Shown piece after piece: positions 7,495 to 16,353 of a stretch of DNA of 64,000 bases. The notes under the pieces are model-generated. The model saw only the letters and a list, made by a program, of their open reading frames with translations. It made no database searches and had not been told where the DNA came from. Position 1 is the stretch's first letter; every line of letters starts with the position of its first letter. The stretch is taken from positions 62,001-126,000 of the forward strand of contig WLWQ01000003.1 in the NCBI GenBank assembly GCA_012103535.1, in the 5' to 3' direction. The translations under genes and the position numbers were made by a program. Source of the DNA: Pseudomonadales bacterium (lineage in GTDB: Bacteria > Pseudomonadota > Gammaproteobacteria > Pseudomonadales > Pseudohongiellaceae).

Positions 7495-8421
7495 CTATTG
7501 TGCCAAAGACGCCAATATTTTTCGTTGCCCTTGATAGGGTCTGCGACCATGCATGATTTGAAAATTATCCACTATTGCCAGGTCGCCGTTCTCCCAGTAA
7601 TGGTCAAAGGTGATGTCCTCCGCCAAAGAACAAACCCTTTCCATTAATTCATCTGCAATAGCAGTATCATCGCCGAACTGAATAACTTTCCTGCCATCGT
7701 TGCGCGAATCCTTCCATCCTTTATAGGCAGCTATTAGTTGATTGAAGAATGACTTACTGCCATTGCCTAGCTTGCGCACAGCCGGTAATACCGGTGTAGT
7801 TACTTTCAAGCTCTGACCTTTTTGCCACTCCCAGCAGTAACCCAGTTTTCGGAGACGCGCTTCGGCTGCTTCTTTGTTGCTTACGCCTAAAGTGTCTTGC
7901 CAACTGCGCCCCTGTCCCGAATCAAGATCGGCTGCTGCCGGCATGATGTTGGTATAGCGAACACCTTTACTTTCAAGATCGGCAACAAAGTCTGATGCCT
8001 CTGCTTCGAGCAACGAAATCAAGCGGTCAGATTGGCACAATAGTGTTGCACCACCGCCTGCGCTTGCCTGTTCACAAAAGAAAAACAAAGTGCTGGGATA
8101 AATTGGTGTCTGCGCCATTTCATGATGTAAAAAGATTTCCACATCTGCTGGTGCCTCATTAGCAGTGAATACTCGCTCGGTGCGGTTGTGGCGTACTGCG
8201 TTGGACAGCGATTCGGCATAGGAAAAGTTTTGCAAATCAATGGCACTTACGCAGGCGTCAAAAGCATTCGCATCGTGCAATGGGAATCCGCGCAATAAAA
8301 CCACACCATGATTTTGCAGTTGTTCGAGTAGCGTAGCTTTTGAATTGCGTAACCAGGCTATGGTTGATTCGAGATCGCCACAAGTCTCATCGGCATTTAT
8401 GCAGAAAGGAAATTCAGTCAT
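7495..8421 (-). CDS. TauD/TfdA-family 2-oxoglutarate-dependent dioxygenase
   Basis: A 308-residue non-heme iron oxygenase with the jelly-roll fold of the TauD/clavaminate-synthase group. It hydroxylates an organic substrate using O2 and 2-oxoglutarate. Iron ligands are H99-x-E101 in FLHHEMAQTP (HxE rather than HxD, as in clavaminate-synthase-like members) and the distal H291 in IMHGRRPY, with an arginine soon after for 2-oxoglutarate. Other family marks are GVVLLRGF and NGDLAIVDN. The open frame extends to 8601, but residues before MTEFPF are unlike the family and lie over the upstream gene; starting at 8421 gives an eight-base overlap with the aldo/keto reductase. Last gene of the operon from 12385; substrate unknown. 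Confidence 0.86.
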   Translation of the reverse strand: MTEFPFCINADETCGDLESTIAWLRNSKATLLEQLQNHGVVLLRGFPLHDANAFDACVSAIDLQNFSYAESLSNAVRHNRTERVFTANEAPADVEIFLHHEMAQTPIYPSTLFFFCEQASAGGGATLLCQSDRLISLLEAEASDFVADLESKGVRYTNIMPAAADLDSGQGRSWQDTLGVSNKEAAEARLRKLGYCWEWQKGQSLKVTTPVLPAVRKLGNGSKSFFNQLIAAYKGWKDSRNDGRKVIQFGDDTAIADELMERVCSLAEDITFDHYWENGDLAIVDNFQIMHGRRPYQGQRKILASLAQ

Positions 8422-9391
8422 AGATTGGATAAAAAGTATTAAATGCGGATTCGCAAAACACTGCTGGGTCATTAAAGCGTCGATTCGCATTGAGCGATGA
8501 GATTGCCAGCATCTCGTCACTGCTAAGTTCAAAATCAAATAGTGAAATGTTCTCCAGCAGACGTTCCTTGCGCGATGTTTTAGGAATGATTGCCGTGCCA
8601 CGTTGCAAACCCCATTTCAGGACTACCTGGGCAGCCGTTCTTCCAAGTCGCGCCGCGGCCTGCTGCACAACTTCCTCATTCAGGACCGAATCCTGCTCTG
8701 AAGCCATATCCAGAGAAACATAAGAGAGTGCGCCCAATGGTGAAAACGCCGTTACTGCCATGTCGTAGGCTTGTGCCGTTCTTATTAGTCGTTCCTGCGT
8801 GAGATAAGGATGGGATTCTATTTGCAACATCGCCGGATTGATTTTGGCATAGGCCATTAAGTCGTGAAGTAACGCGCTATTGTAATTGCACACTCCAATC
8901 TCCTTAACTAATCCCGACTCCACCAATCTTTCCATTGCTCCCCAGGTTTCATGCAGTGGTACTGGATCGATCTCCATTTTTGGTGCATCCGCATTGGGGT
9001 CGTATAACCATTCTGGCGGATATCGCGTCTCGATATCTACGTACTTAAGCGCGATAGGAAAATGCACCAGATACAAATCCAGGTAGTCAGTGCCTAAATC
9101 CGTTAAGGTTTTTTCGCATGCAGTTTGAACGTGTTCGGGTCGATGAAAGGTATTCCAGAGCTTGGAGGTAATCCATAAATCTTCGCGAGAACACAGTCCT
9201 TGTTCTAATGCTGCCTTAATTCCCTGGCCTGTTTCCTGTTCATTGCCATAGTCCGCAGCGCTATCCAGTTGGCGATAACCAAGCTCGATCGCGTCCACAA
9301 CGGCTTGTGCAGTAGCTGCTTTGTCGATCTTCCAAAGACCCAACCCCACCGCTGGCATAGCATTGCTGCCGACTTTGATTACATTTTCCAT
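8414..9391 (-). CDS. Aldo/keto reductase
   Basis: A 325-residue NADPH-dependent TIM-barrel reductase of aldehydes, ketones or sugars. The catalytic tetrad is complete: D43 and Y48 (LDSAADYGNE), K77 (ITSKLW) and H110 (YLDLYLVHFPI). The coenzyme-binding region IIPKTSRKERLLENI near the C-terminus is typical of NADPH-preferring members. A ribosome binding site AGGA lies seven bases before the ATG. It sits between a Gfo/Idh/MocA oxidoreductase (47 bases upstream) and the TauD-like gene (eight-base overlap), consistent with a sugar- or polyol-handling operon led by the SSS transporter. Confidence 0.92.
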   Translation of the reverse strand: MENVIKVGSNAMPAVGLGLWKIDKAATAQAVVDAIELGYRQLDSAADYGNEQETGQGIKAALEQGLCSREDLWITSKLWNTFHRPEHVQTACEKTLTDLGTDYLDLYLVHFPIALKYVDIETRYPPEWLYDPNADAPKMEIDPVPLHETWGAMERLVESGLVKEIGVCNYNSALLHDLMAYAKINPAMLQIESHPYLTQERLIRTAQAYDMAVTAFSPLGALSYVSLDMASEQDSVLNEEVVQQAAARLGRTAAQVVLKWGLQRGTAIIPKTSRKERLLENISLFDFELSSDEMLAISSLNANRRFNDPAVFCESAFNTFYPIYD

Positions 9392-9438
9392 GATTGTTCC
9401 TAAACCTATAAATCTACCTGTAACTCTATGTTCACAGT

Positions 9439-10656
9439 CTATCGCGAGATCAATTTTCCAATCCCATTTTGAACGGCGTATTCCTCTAACTCTATAACTC
9501 GATTTTCAGCGATGGATTGTTGTGCTGCACTGGCGACAAGCATTGCCCAAAGTCCCTGTAATGGAGTTGCCGCGTCTACCGTTTTACCTTCAAGTTTGTC
9601 CACTAGAGCTTCGTGTTCGAAATAGGTTGCACCGTGGTGACCGCTGCGTTCTATTACTGCTGGATAAGTCAGATCACTAACAACATAACGCTGATGGCCT
9701 GGGACTTCGATCTTAAGCTTCGCGCTCGATTGTTCCTCTCTATTAGTAGTGGCAGACTCTGTAGCCACCAGTCGACCTTGCTCACCGGTTACCACCATCT
9801 CTTCATAGTATTCATGGGCAAACATATTGAGGGTAAAGCTCGCCCGAATTCCGTTGGCATAATTGATGATGACAAAACTGTGATCGTCAATATCGGATTG
9901 ACGCCCTTTGTATTCGAAATCGAGAAAATTGACTGCCCTGCCACCACTGGCGTACACGCTTATGGGTTTTGAGTCTGCCATCAGGTTGATAAGGTCAAAA
10001 TAGTGGCAACATTTTTCCACCAGAGTGCCACCGGAAAATTCATTAAATTTGTTCCACTGTTCTACTTTATCCAGAAACGGTGGTCGGTACTCGCTCATGG
10101 CGATTGTTTTAATCTCGCCCAATGAACCCGCATGCTTTGCTTCATAAAACGCGTCAATGTATTGCGCCTTGTATCGATATTGCATTCCAATCTGCAGAAA
10201 TTGCGGATAGCTTTCACCCAACTCCACCATACGCGCGCCGTCTTCTAATGTCGTTGCCATTGGCTTTTCGATGAAGAGTGGTTTTTGCGACGCAAGAGCC
10301 TCCTGCATTACTTCAAAGTGAGTAAAGTTAGGAGTGCAAATCAGAATTGCATCAATTGCAGAATCCCCGCAGGCGCTTTGTAAATCAGCATAGCGCAGGA
10401 GTTTTTCGTTACTGTAAGTTTGAAAATCAGCCTCGGCAATATCCATACTGTTTTCGTGTTTATCATAAATACCATGTACACGAGCACGACCTAACAATGT
10501 GGCAACACGCATATGCTCGCGCCCAATCGTGCCACTGCCTATGACTAACAAATTGAATTTCTGATCAGTAAAACTGGATTGCTGTGTTACTCGCTCAGTG
10601 CGCTCACGAGAAGTTTCTGTAAAAAATCGATTGTTACTACTCACACTGGATTCCAT
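9439..10656 (-). CDS. Gfo/Idh/MocA family oxidoreductase
   Basis: A 405-residue NAD(P)-dependent dehydrogenase. After a polar 30-residue N-terminal extension comes the Rossmann motif LLVIGSGTIGREHM, the acidic residue of strand 2 (IYDKHENS), the conserved PNFTHFEVMQEALAS and the signature EKPMATTLEDGARM with the catalytic-type lysine. GTLVEKCCHYFDLIN in the C-terminal half carries the histidine often involved in catalysis in this family. The start codon is one base beyond the stop of the SSS symporter gene, so translation is coupled. Likely acts on the sugar or polyol imported by that transporter. It is not a close duplicate of the oxidoreductase at 2663-3739. Confidence 0.88.
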   Translation of the reverse strand: MESSVSSNNRFFTETSRERTERVTQQSSFTDQKFNLLVIGSGTIGREHMRVATLLGRARVHGIYDKHENSMDIAEADFQTYSNEKLLRYADLQSACGDSAIDAILICTPNFTHFEVMQEALASQKPLFIEKPMATTLEDGARMVELGESYPQFLQIGMQYRYKAQYIDAFYEAKHAGSLGEIKTIAMSEYRPPFLDKVEQWNKFNEFSGGTLVEKCCHYFDLINLMADSKPISVYASGGRAVNFLDFEYKGRQSDIDDHSFVIINYANGIRASFTLNMFAHEYYEEMVVTGEQGRLVATESATTNREEQSSAKLKIEVPGHQRYVVSDLTYPAVIERSGHHGATYFEHEALVDKLEGKTVDAATPLQGLWAMLVASAAQQSIAENRVIELEEYAVQNGIGKLISR

Positions 10657-10657
10657 G

Positions 10658-12385
10658 TTAAACGTCGCTAACTAACATTCCGCCGTCGGAATTTGCTGAG
10701 TCCCGCGCATACCAACACCAAACGATTACATTAATCAATACAATGACGCTTATTAGTGGCAAGAAGGCAGCACTAATCCCATTCACTAATCCAATGGGAG
10801 AAAACAAAAGGTATAAGCCGACGACACAGGATAATAAGGTAGTGGCGCAGGGAATTCCAAATCGCCAGGGCGTGAGATCAATAAGCTCGCGTTTGTGAAA
10901 CGTCCATTCGGCCTCTCTCGGTTTTAAATAGCCGATCAGGAGCATGATGCCGATCTCAGTAAAAAAGAGGATGGCATACAAATGCAGGAAGTGAATATTT
11001 ATGTAGTCATTGAGTATGAATTGAAACAAGCCATAGGCAACGATATGGAAAACAATAATTATCTTAGGGCCTAAAGCTGGCACGTGACGTGTGAACAACC
11101 CTATTACTACGATTGCAATGACAGGAATATTGTAGAAACCAGTAAATATTCTAATGATCTGCCAAAGACCTTCTGGAGCGTATTGCAATAACGGTGCAAC
11201 GATAAATGAAAATAGCGCTATTACTACACTAGCGATCTTGGCAACTTTCAACATCTGCTCATCGCTAACCTTGTCGTTTTTTAGTGGAGAGTAAACGTCG
11301 AGACAAAACAAAGTCGCCGCACTGTTCAATAGCGAGTTAAACGAACTAAACACCGCTCCAAGCAATACCGCGAGAAAGAATCCAGTCGCATAAACGGGCA
11401 GCACATCGCGAATCAGTTGGGGATACGCCAGATCAATGGATGCCATTCCTTCACCGTATAGATGAAAGGCAATCACACCAGGAATCATCATTAGGAATGG
11501 CACTAATACTTTAAAGAATCCAGAAAAGAGAACACCCTTTTGCCCTTCAGCTAAGTTACGGGCGGCCAGAGTGCGTTGAATAACATACTGGTTGGTGCAC
11601 CAATAAAATAGATTGGCAAAAATCATTCCAGTGAACAATGTACCGAATGGTGTTGGATCGTCCGCCGAGCCGATGGCATTGAGTTTTTGGGTGTCGGTTG
11701 ATACCACGATTTCCAATCCACGACCAACGTCGCCTTCACCCAGTGTTGCTAAACCAAGCACAGGTACTGCTATTCCAATAATTAGTAAGCCCAGCCCATT
11801 CAAGGTATCGGAAACAGCAACCGCTCGTAGTCCACCAAAGATTGCATACATGGCTCCAAGACAACCGATGCTAATAATAGTTATCAACAGTCCTTGGCTA
11901 TAGCTTACTGATAGCAAACCAGGAACGTCGAACAACTGCAGAACTGCGATAGATCCGGAATAGAGAACACCAGGTATTGTTACCAGACCATATCCCACCA
12001 TAAACAAAATGACGGTCATGCGCCGCAGGCCGTGATCGAAGCGATCACAGAGAAATTGTGGTAGTGTGGTAAAAGCGCCGGCTAAATATCGTGGCAGGAA
12101 AACAAACGCCATCGCGACGGTAGCAACAGCCGCAGTAGCTTCCCAAGCCATACTACTGAGATTGAATCCATAAGCTGATCCGTTAAGGCCGATGAGTTGT
12201 TCAGCGGAAAGATTGGTGAGCAACAAGGAACCAGCGATAAATACTGCCGAAAGACCGCGACCAGCAAGAAAATAGCCGTCCTGGGTACTGACTTCCCCTC
12301 TTGTTTTGCGATAAGAGATATAGGCCACGAGGGCCATAAAGAACACAGCAGTGATTAATGTGACAGCTATATCTTCGGTGTTCAA
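10658..12385 (-). CDS. Sodium:solute symporter (SSS/SLC5 family)
   Basis: A 575-residue inner-membrane transporter with about 14 hydrophobic helices. It couples sodium entry to uptake of a solute, most often a sugar, polyol, amino acid or vitamin. Family marks: the first helix pair with DGYFLAGRGLSAVFIAGSLLLTN, the sodium-site segment near NLSAEQLIGLNG, YAIFGGLRAVAVSDTLNG in the middle, and FSSFNSLLNSAATLFCLDVY, which matches the SGLT signature region. The start is TTG at 12385. It is the first gene of a minus-strand operon with oxidoreductase, aldo/keto reductase and TauD-like dioxygenase, suggesting import of a sugar-like compound followed by redox steps. Confidence 0.92.
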   Translation of the reverse strand: MNTEDIAVTLITAVFFMALVAYISYRKTRGEVSTQDGYFLAGRGLSAVFIAGSLLLTNLSAEQLIGLNGSAYGFNLSSMAWEATAAVATVAMAFVFLPRYLAGAFTTLPQFLCDRFDHGLRRMTVILFMVGYGLVTIPGVLYSGSIAVLQLFDVPGLLSVSYSQGLLITIISIGCLGAMYAIFGGLRAVAVSDTLNGLGLLIIGIAVPVLGLATLGEGDVGRGLEIVVSTDTQKLNAIGSADDPTPFGTLFTGMIFANLFYWCTNQYVIQRTLAARNLAEGQKGVLFSGFFKVLVPFLMMIPGVIAFHLYGEGMASIDLAYPQLIRDVLPVYATGFFLAVLLGAVFSSFNSLLNSAATLFCLDVYSPLKNDKVSDEQMLKVAKIASVVIALFSFIVAPLLQYAPEGLWQIIRIFTGFYNIPVIAIVVIGLFTRHVPALGPKIIIVFHIVAYGLFQFILNDYINIHFLHLYAILFFTEIGIMLLIGYLKPREAEWTFHKRELIDLTPWRFGIPCATTLLSCVVGLYLLFSPIGLVNGISAAFLPLISVIVLINVIVWCWYARDSANSDGGMLVSDV

Positions 12386-12517
12386 TTTCAGCCTGCTTGA
12401 AGCTATTAGCTAAATGAGGAAGGCGGAGCATATTGGTATTTTCAATAGAAAGAAAGAGAGCAAGTCCTTTACTTGCTTCGAATCTATAAGGGGTGATAAT
12501 GCGAGTAAGACGAATCA

Positions 12518-14461
12518 ATGGTCAAACCAATTTGGATGAATGTCATGAATAGATCACTACTGTTCTCACTCCTATTTTCAATTGGCTATTGCGGCACCGA
12601 TACTGTCGCACAAACAGAATGGAGCTACTGGGGCTCCAATTATTCTTTCCAACGCTATTCCCCTGCAGCGCAAATCAACTCGGAGAATGTTTCACAACTG
12701 GAAATCGTTTGGCGGCGACCGGCAGTAGACGAATCACTAACTGCAGCCTATCCAAATGTGCGTGTCTCCGGGAATCTTCGAGCAACTCCAATATTCGTTA
12801 ACGGCGTTTTGTATTCATCCAACGGCGTGGGACTCGCGGAAGCCTTCGATCCAACAACCGGGGCAACTCTTTGGGTACAACAACCCGATGAGAACACCAG
12901 GGAGCAAGTTCAAGGTCAAAGTTCCCGCGGTGTTGAATACTGGTCCGATGGCTCGACGGAAAGACTGTTTGTGATTCGCAAAGGTTCGCTGTACGCGCTT
13001 GATCCCACAGATGGCGATCGGATAACCAGCTTTGGTGTTAATGGAAGCATCAACTTAGTGCCCGATACCTCAAATATTTTCAACTATCAGTCAGGCGGAC
13101 CAATTGTTGTAAACGATGTCATCATCGTAGCTGGTACGATCGATGGTGCCGGAGACAGCGGCACGAAATGGCGCGGCGTTGCATCGGAAGACGTCCGCGG
13201 TTATGACGTCCTAAGCGGTGAACTCTTATGGACTTTCCACGCAGTACCGGAAGAAGGCGAATTCGGTTATGACACCTGGGCCAACGATTCGGCCCGTGAA
13301 TCTGGCGATCTAGGTGCCTGGTGTTGTTTGAGCGCTGATCCAGGTTTGGGAATGGTCTATGTCCCATTTACAGCACCCACTGCTGCTTACTATGGGGGTC
13401 ATCGCGGCGGCGACAATTTGTTTTCTAACAGTCTGGTTGCTATTGATATAGAAACTGGTGAAAGAGTTTGGCATTTTCAGATGGTCCATCATGACGTATG
13501 GGAATACGACAACGTTGGACCTCCAGTGCTAGGAAACATAGTTGTTGATGGCCGCCCAATTCGAGCCGTGATGCAGGCCAACAAAACCGGCTGGGTTTAT
13601 GTGTTCGATCGTGCAACAGGAGAACCGGTATGGCCCATCGAAGAAAGACCAGTTCCCGTTTCCGACGTGCCAGGTGAAACTCTTTCTTTAACTCAACCCT
13701 TCCCTACTAAACCTCCACCTATTGCGACCCAGGGAATTACACCCGATGACATCATCGATTTTCCAGAAGTGGGACAAATCGCAAGAGCGGAGGTCGCAAA
13801 CTTTGTTATTGGGCCAATATTTACCCCGCCCACAATTGTAAGTGGCGATGTAGGAGGCACCCAGGGAACTCTGACTTTACCTGGATCCTGGGGATCGGCG
13901 AATTGGAATACCGGAGCGTTTGATCCAGAAACTGGATATTACTATGGCTTCGCCAATGACATTCCCCGCGTCTATCGCTTGCAGCGCGCTACTCAAGACG
14001 ACACAGAGATGGACTATTGGAGTCCGAACCGGGAAGCACCTTATGTCGATGGCATTCCTCTAACGAAACCACCCTGGGGACGTATTACAGCAGTTGACAT
14101 GAATCGAGGTGAACACGTTTGGCAAGTTGCTAATGGCGACTCTTTAAGCGATCACCCTTCACTGGAGAATCTGGATTTACAAAGCCTTGGCATTGCGAGT
14201 CGACCCGTAGCACTGGTAACGAAATCACTGTTGTTTATAGGAGAAGGCAGTAATTTGCACGGCGGAACCATGCCGAACATGTGGGGAACGATGTTTAGAG
14301 CCTATGACAAAACCAACGGCGAAATTGTCTGGCAGCAAGAACTGCCGTCCGGTACCACTGGTGGACCGATGTCCTACGTACATGAAGGCAAGCAATACAT
14401 CGTGGTAGCGGTTGGTAGTTATGGTGATCCTGCTGAGTTTATCGCCCTAGCCCTACCTTGA
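12518..14461 (+). CDS. PQQ-dependent dehydrogenase with vicinal cysteines
   Basis: Periplasmic quinoprotein of 647 residues (longest form). The signal peptide MNRSLLFSLLFSIGYC... suggests translation really starts at the ATG at 12545. Propeller blades carry the docking motifs (ATGATLWVQ, LSGELLWTF, ETGERVWHFQ). The adjacent cysteines C269-C270 (AWCCLSAD) match the disulfide ring that stacks on PQQ in methanol/ethanol dehydrogenases. WGSANWNTGAFDPETGYYYG and GTTGGPMSYVHEGKQYIVVAVG are the family's late blades. It resembles the third copy at 26557-28560 much more than the copy at 240-1814. The next gene, an exported amidohydrolase, begins at the stop codon. Substrate unknown; sugar or alcohol expected. 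Confidence 0.9.
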   Translation: MVKPIWMNVMNRSLLFSLLFSIGYCGTDTVAQTEWSYWGSNYSFQRYSPAAQINSENVSQLEIVWRRPAVDESLTAAYPNVRVSGNLRATPIFVNGVLYSSNGVGLAEAFDPTTGATLWVQQPDENTREQVQGQSSRGVEYWSDGSTERLFVIRKGSLYALDPTDGDRITSFGVNGSINLVPDTSNIFNYQSGGPIVVNDVIIVAGTIDGAGDSGTKWRGVASEDVRGYDVLSGELLWTFHAVPEEGEFGYDTWANDSARESGDLGAWCCLSADPGLGMVYVPFTAPTAAYYGGHRGGDNLFSNSLVAIDIETGERVWHFQMVHHDVWEYDNVGPPVLGNIVVDGRPIRAVMQANKTGWVYVFDRATGEPVWPIEERPVPVSDVPGETLSLTQPFPTKPPPIATQGITPDDIIDFPEVGQIARAEVANFVIGPIFTPPTIVSGDVGGTQGTLTLPGSWGSANWNTGAFDPETGYYYGFANDIPRVYRLQRATQDDTEMDYWSPNREAPYVDGIPLTKPPWGRITAVDMNRGEHVWQVANGDSLSDHPSLENLDLQSLGIASRPVALVTKSLLFIGEGSNLHGGTMPNMWGTMFRAYDKTNGEIVWQQELPSGTTGGPMSYVHEGKQYIVVAVGSYGDPAEFIALALP

Positions 14462-14490
14462 CGGATAGCAATCGATTCTCGGAGGCCACA

Positions 14491-15996
14491 TTGAAAAATA
14501 GTAATTCTGACTCTCATCTATTAAGCAGGCGAGATCTTCTCGTCGGTGCCGGTACTGTAGTTGGCGCGGGACTAATGTCATCAATTGTTTCGGCCCAGCA
14601 AGGAAATCAAGACGTCGTTTTCACCGACACAACCATTGTCACCAATGACGGAGAAAGACAAACTCTTAAAAATGTTTCGTTGGCAGTACGAGATAGCTTG
14701 ATAGCAGCTATTGGAAGCAATGAAGAAATCCGCGCTCAATTTCCTAACGCAGAATTTTATGATGGCAGTCGTAAAGCCTTGCTTCCAGGATTGATAAATT
14801 GCCACGCACACCTTTCTGCCTCTATCGCCAAAGGATTCAACGAGGACTTTGGTTTCCCCAATAGTCTTAATCTTCCTGAAAGCCCGTCAAGTTTACTATC
14901 CAGTGATGAAGCAACCTTGATGTCGGTGGTTGCTGCGCTGGAAGGCCTGCGGTCTGGCACCACAACCATGGTGCAAAATGTTGGCGGTATAGCCAGGGAT
15001 GCTGCCGCCTTAGCTCGCACCGGGCAGCGTTGGGTTTTTGCCGAATCGGTACGGGATATCGAAACGGTGGGTGGCCCGATGTCTCCACCACGATTAGCGA
15101 ACAGCGTTCCACCTACATTTTCCAACCGTCTCCGTGAGGAAGGCATGCAAGGCATTGCCGATCTGCATAGTGCATGGCATGGGCAACAAAATGGACTAAT
15201 TAGTGTGTTTCCTGCGGCGGCGTTAGTTGAGCTTTCATCCCCGCAGCTTCTACGTGATGTACGTGAATTCGCCGACCTACACAATCTTGGCTATACCATT
15301 CACATGACTCAATCCCAGGCTGAAGTCGACTTCATGCTGCGTTACCACGGTGTAAGACCGGCCATCTTTCTTGAGAACAATGACTTCCTGGGACCAAGAT
15401 TGTTTGCTGCCCATGCACGCTATTGCGATGCAACTGAAATTGCTGCTCTGGCTAGTTCAGACACAATCATTACGCATCAGGCAGCTATGGCCGCGAATCG
15501 AGGTGTCAGTCCTCCTGTTACTGCGTTAAGAGACGCGGGTTGCACAATCGCATTAGGCACAGACAACAATAACAATGACATGTTGCATGTCATGAAAACT
15601 GCTATATCACTTGAGCGAATCCAGAGGAATGATGTGATACCTGGAACCTTACCGCAACCAGAAGATATGCTGGCTGATGCATGTAGCGGTGGAGCCCAGG
15701 CGGTAAATCAAGCGAGTAGCATTGGATCTTTGGAGGTTGGGAAAAAGGCGGACATTCTAATTCTGGATACCTTGAAACCTCATTTGACTCCTGCTGGAAG
15801 AATTCTCTCAGCCTGGATTCACAATGGTCAGCCTTCCGATATTGAATCAGTAATGGTGGACGGAAAATTTGTCATGCGCGATCATGAGATTCTAACTGTC
15901 GATGAAGCAGCAATAATGGAAGATGCCTATCGAGTGGGTGAAAGGATATGGAATCGAATATTGGCAGACGGAGAATTGCCACTACCACGGCTTTGA
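14491..15996 (+). CDS. Tat-exported amidohydrolase (cytosine deaminase/chlorohydrolase type)
   Basis: Metal-dependent hydrolase of the amidohydrolase superfamily, subtype of cytosine, guanine and triazine (chloro)hydrolases. The start is set by GGAGG five bases before the TTG at 14491; an in-frame TTG at 14458 overlaps the stop of the PQQ gene but has no such site. The N-terminus carries a twin-arginine signal (LSRRDLLVGAG...). Metal ligands are HxH in INCHAHLSAS, a later histidine in YTIHMTQSQAE, one in TIITHQAAM, and the aspartate in ALGTDNNNND. The end EVGKKADILILD... is the usual composite beta-sandwich. It is co-transcribed with the PQQ dehydrogenase. An exported member suggests hydrolysis of an external N-heterocycle or amide before uptake. 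Confidence 0.85.
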   Translation: MKNSNSDSHLLSRRDLLVGAGTVVGAGLMSSIVSAQQGNQDVVFTDTTIVTNDGERQTLKNVSLAVRDSLIAAIGSNEEIRAQFPNAEFYDGSRKALLPGLINCHAHLSASIAKGFNEDFGFPNSLNLPESPSSLLSSDEATLMSVVAALEGLRSGTTTMVQNVGGIARDAAALARTGQRWVFAESVRDIETVGGPMSPPRLANSVPPTFSNRLREEGMQGIADLHSAWHGQQNGLISVFPAAALVELSSPQLLRDVREFADLHNLGYTIHMTQSQAEVDFMLRYHGVRPAIFLENNDFLGPRLFAAHARYCDATEIAALASSDTIITHQAAMAANRGVSPPVTALRDAGCTIALGTDNNNNDMLHVMKTAISLERIQRNDVIPGTLPQPEDMLADACSGGAQAVNQASSIGSLEVGKKADILILDTLKPHLTPAGRILSAWIHNGQPSDIESVMVDGKFVMRDHEILTVDEAAIMEDAYRVGERIWNRILADGELPLPRL

Positions 15997-16046
15997 TCTT
16001 TAGGGTCACATAGATTTAACAGATTAAAACTTTTTGGGAGAGAACC

Positions 16047-16343
16047 ATGGCCAGCTACTTAGTTGCTAACTACAACGTCACCGATCAAGACGGATATAAC
16101 CAATACCTCGCCGCCGTCGGGCCAACAATCGGCAACCATGGTGGAAAAATTTTAGTAGCCGGCCCCGGTAGCACTCCAGTAGAAGGCAATCCTGGTGCAA
16201 TTACGGTAGTGCTGGAATTCCCAACTAGAGAAGCACTGGAAAGCTGGTACAACTCTGAGGAGTATCAGGCAATCATTAACTTGCGCACTGACAATAGCGA
16301 AGGCGGTCTCATCTTTGCTGACGAATTTCAAATGCCCGGCTAA
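16047..16343 (+). CDS. DUF1330 family dimeric alpha/beta-barrel protein
   Basis: A 98-residue cytoplasmic protein of the ferredoxin-like, dimeric alpha/beta-barrel group. Typical segments are YLVANYNVTDQDGYNQYLAAVGPTI, GGKILVAGPG and the family core VVLEFPTREALESWYNSEEYQ. A strong ribosome binding site (GGGAG) lies seven bases before the ATG. Family members have no settled activity. It sits between two amidohydrolase genes in one direction, so a helper role in the same breakdown route is possible but unproven. Confidence 0.85.
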   Translation: MASYLVANYNVTDQDGYNQYLAAVGPTIGNHGGKILVAGPGSTPVEGNPGAITVVLEFPTREALESWYNSEEYQAIINLRTDNSEGGLIFADEFQMPG

Positions 16344-16353
16344 ACTCTAATCG

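Noticed and set aside
14757..15284. A 175-codon minus-strand open frame inside the amidohydrolase
   Set aside because: Serine- and arginine-rich shadow of a well supported gene; no ribosome binding site or family pattern.
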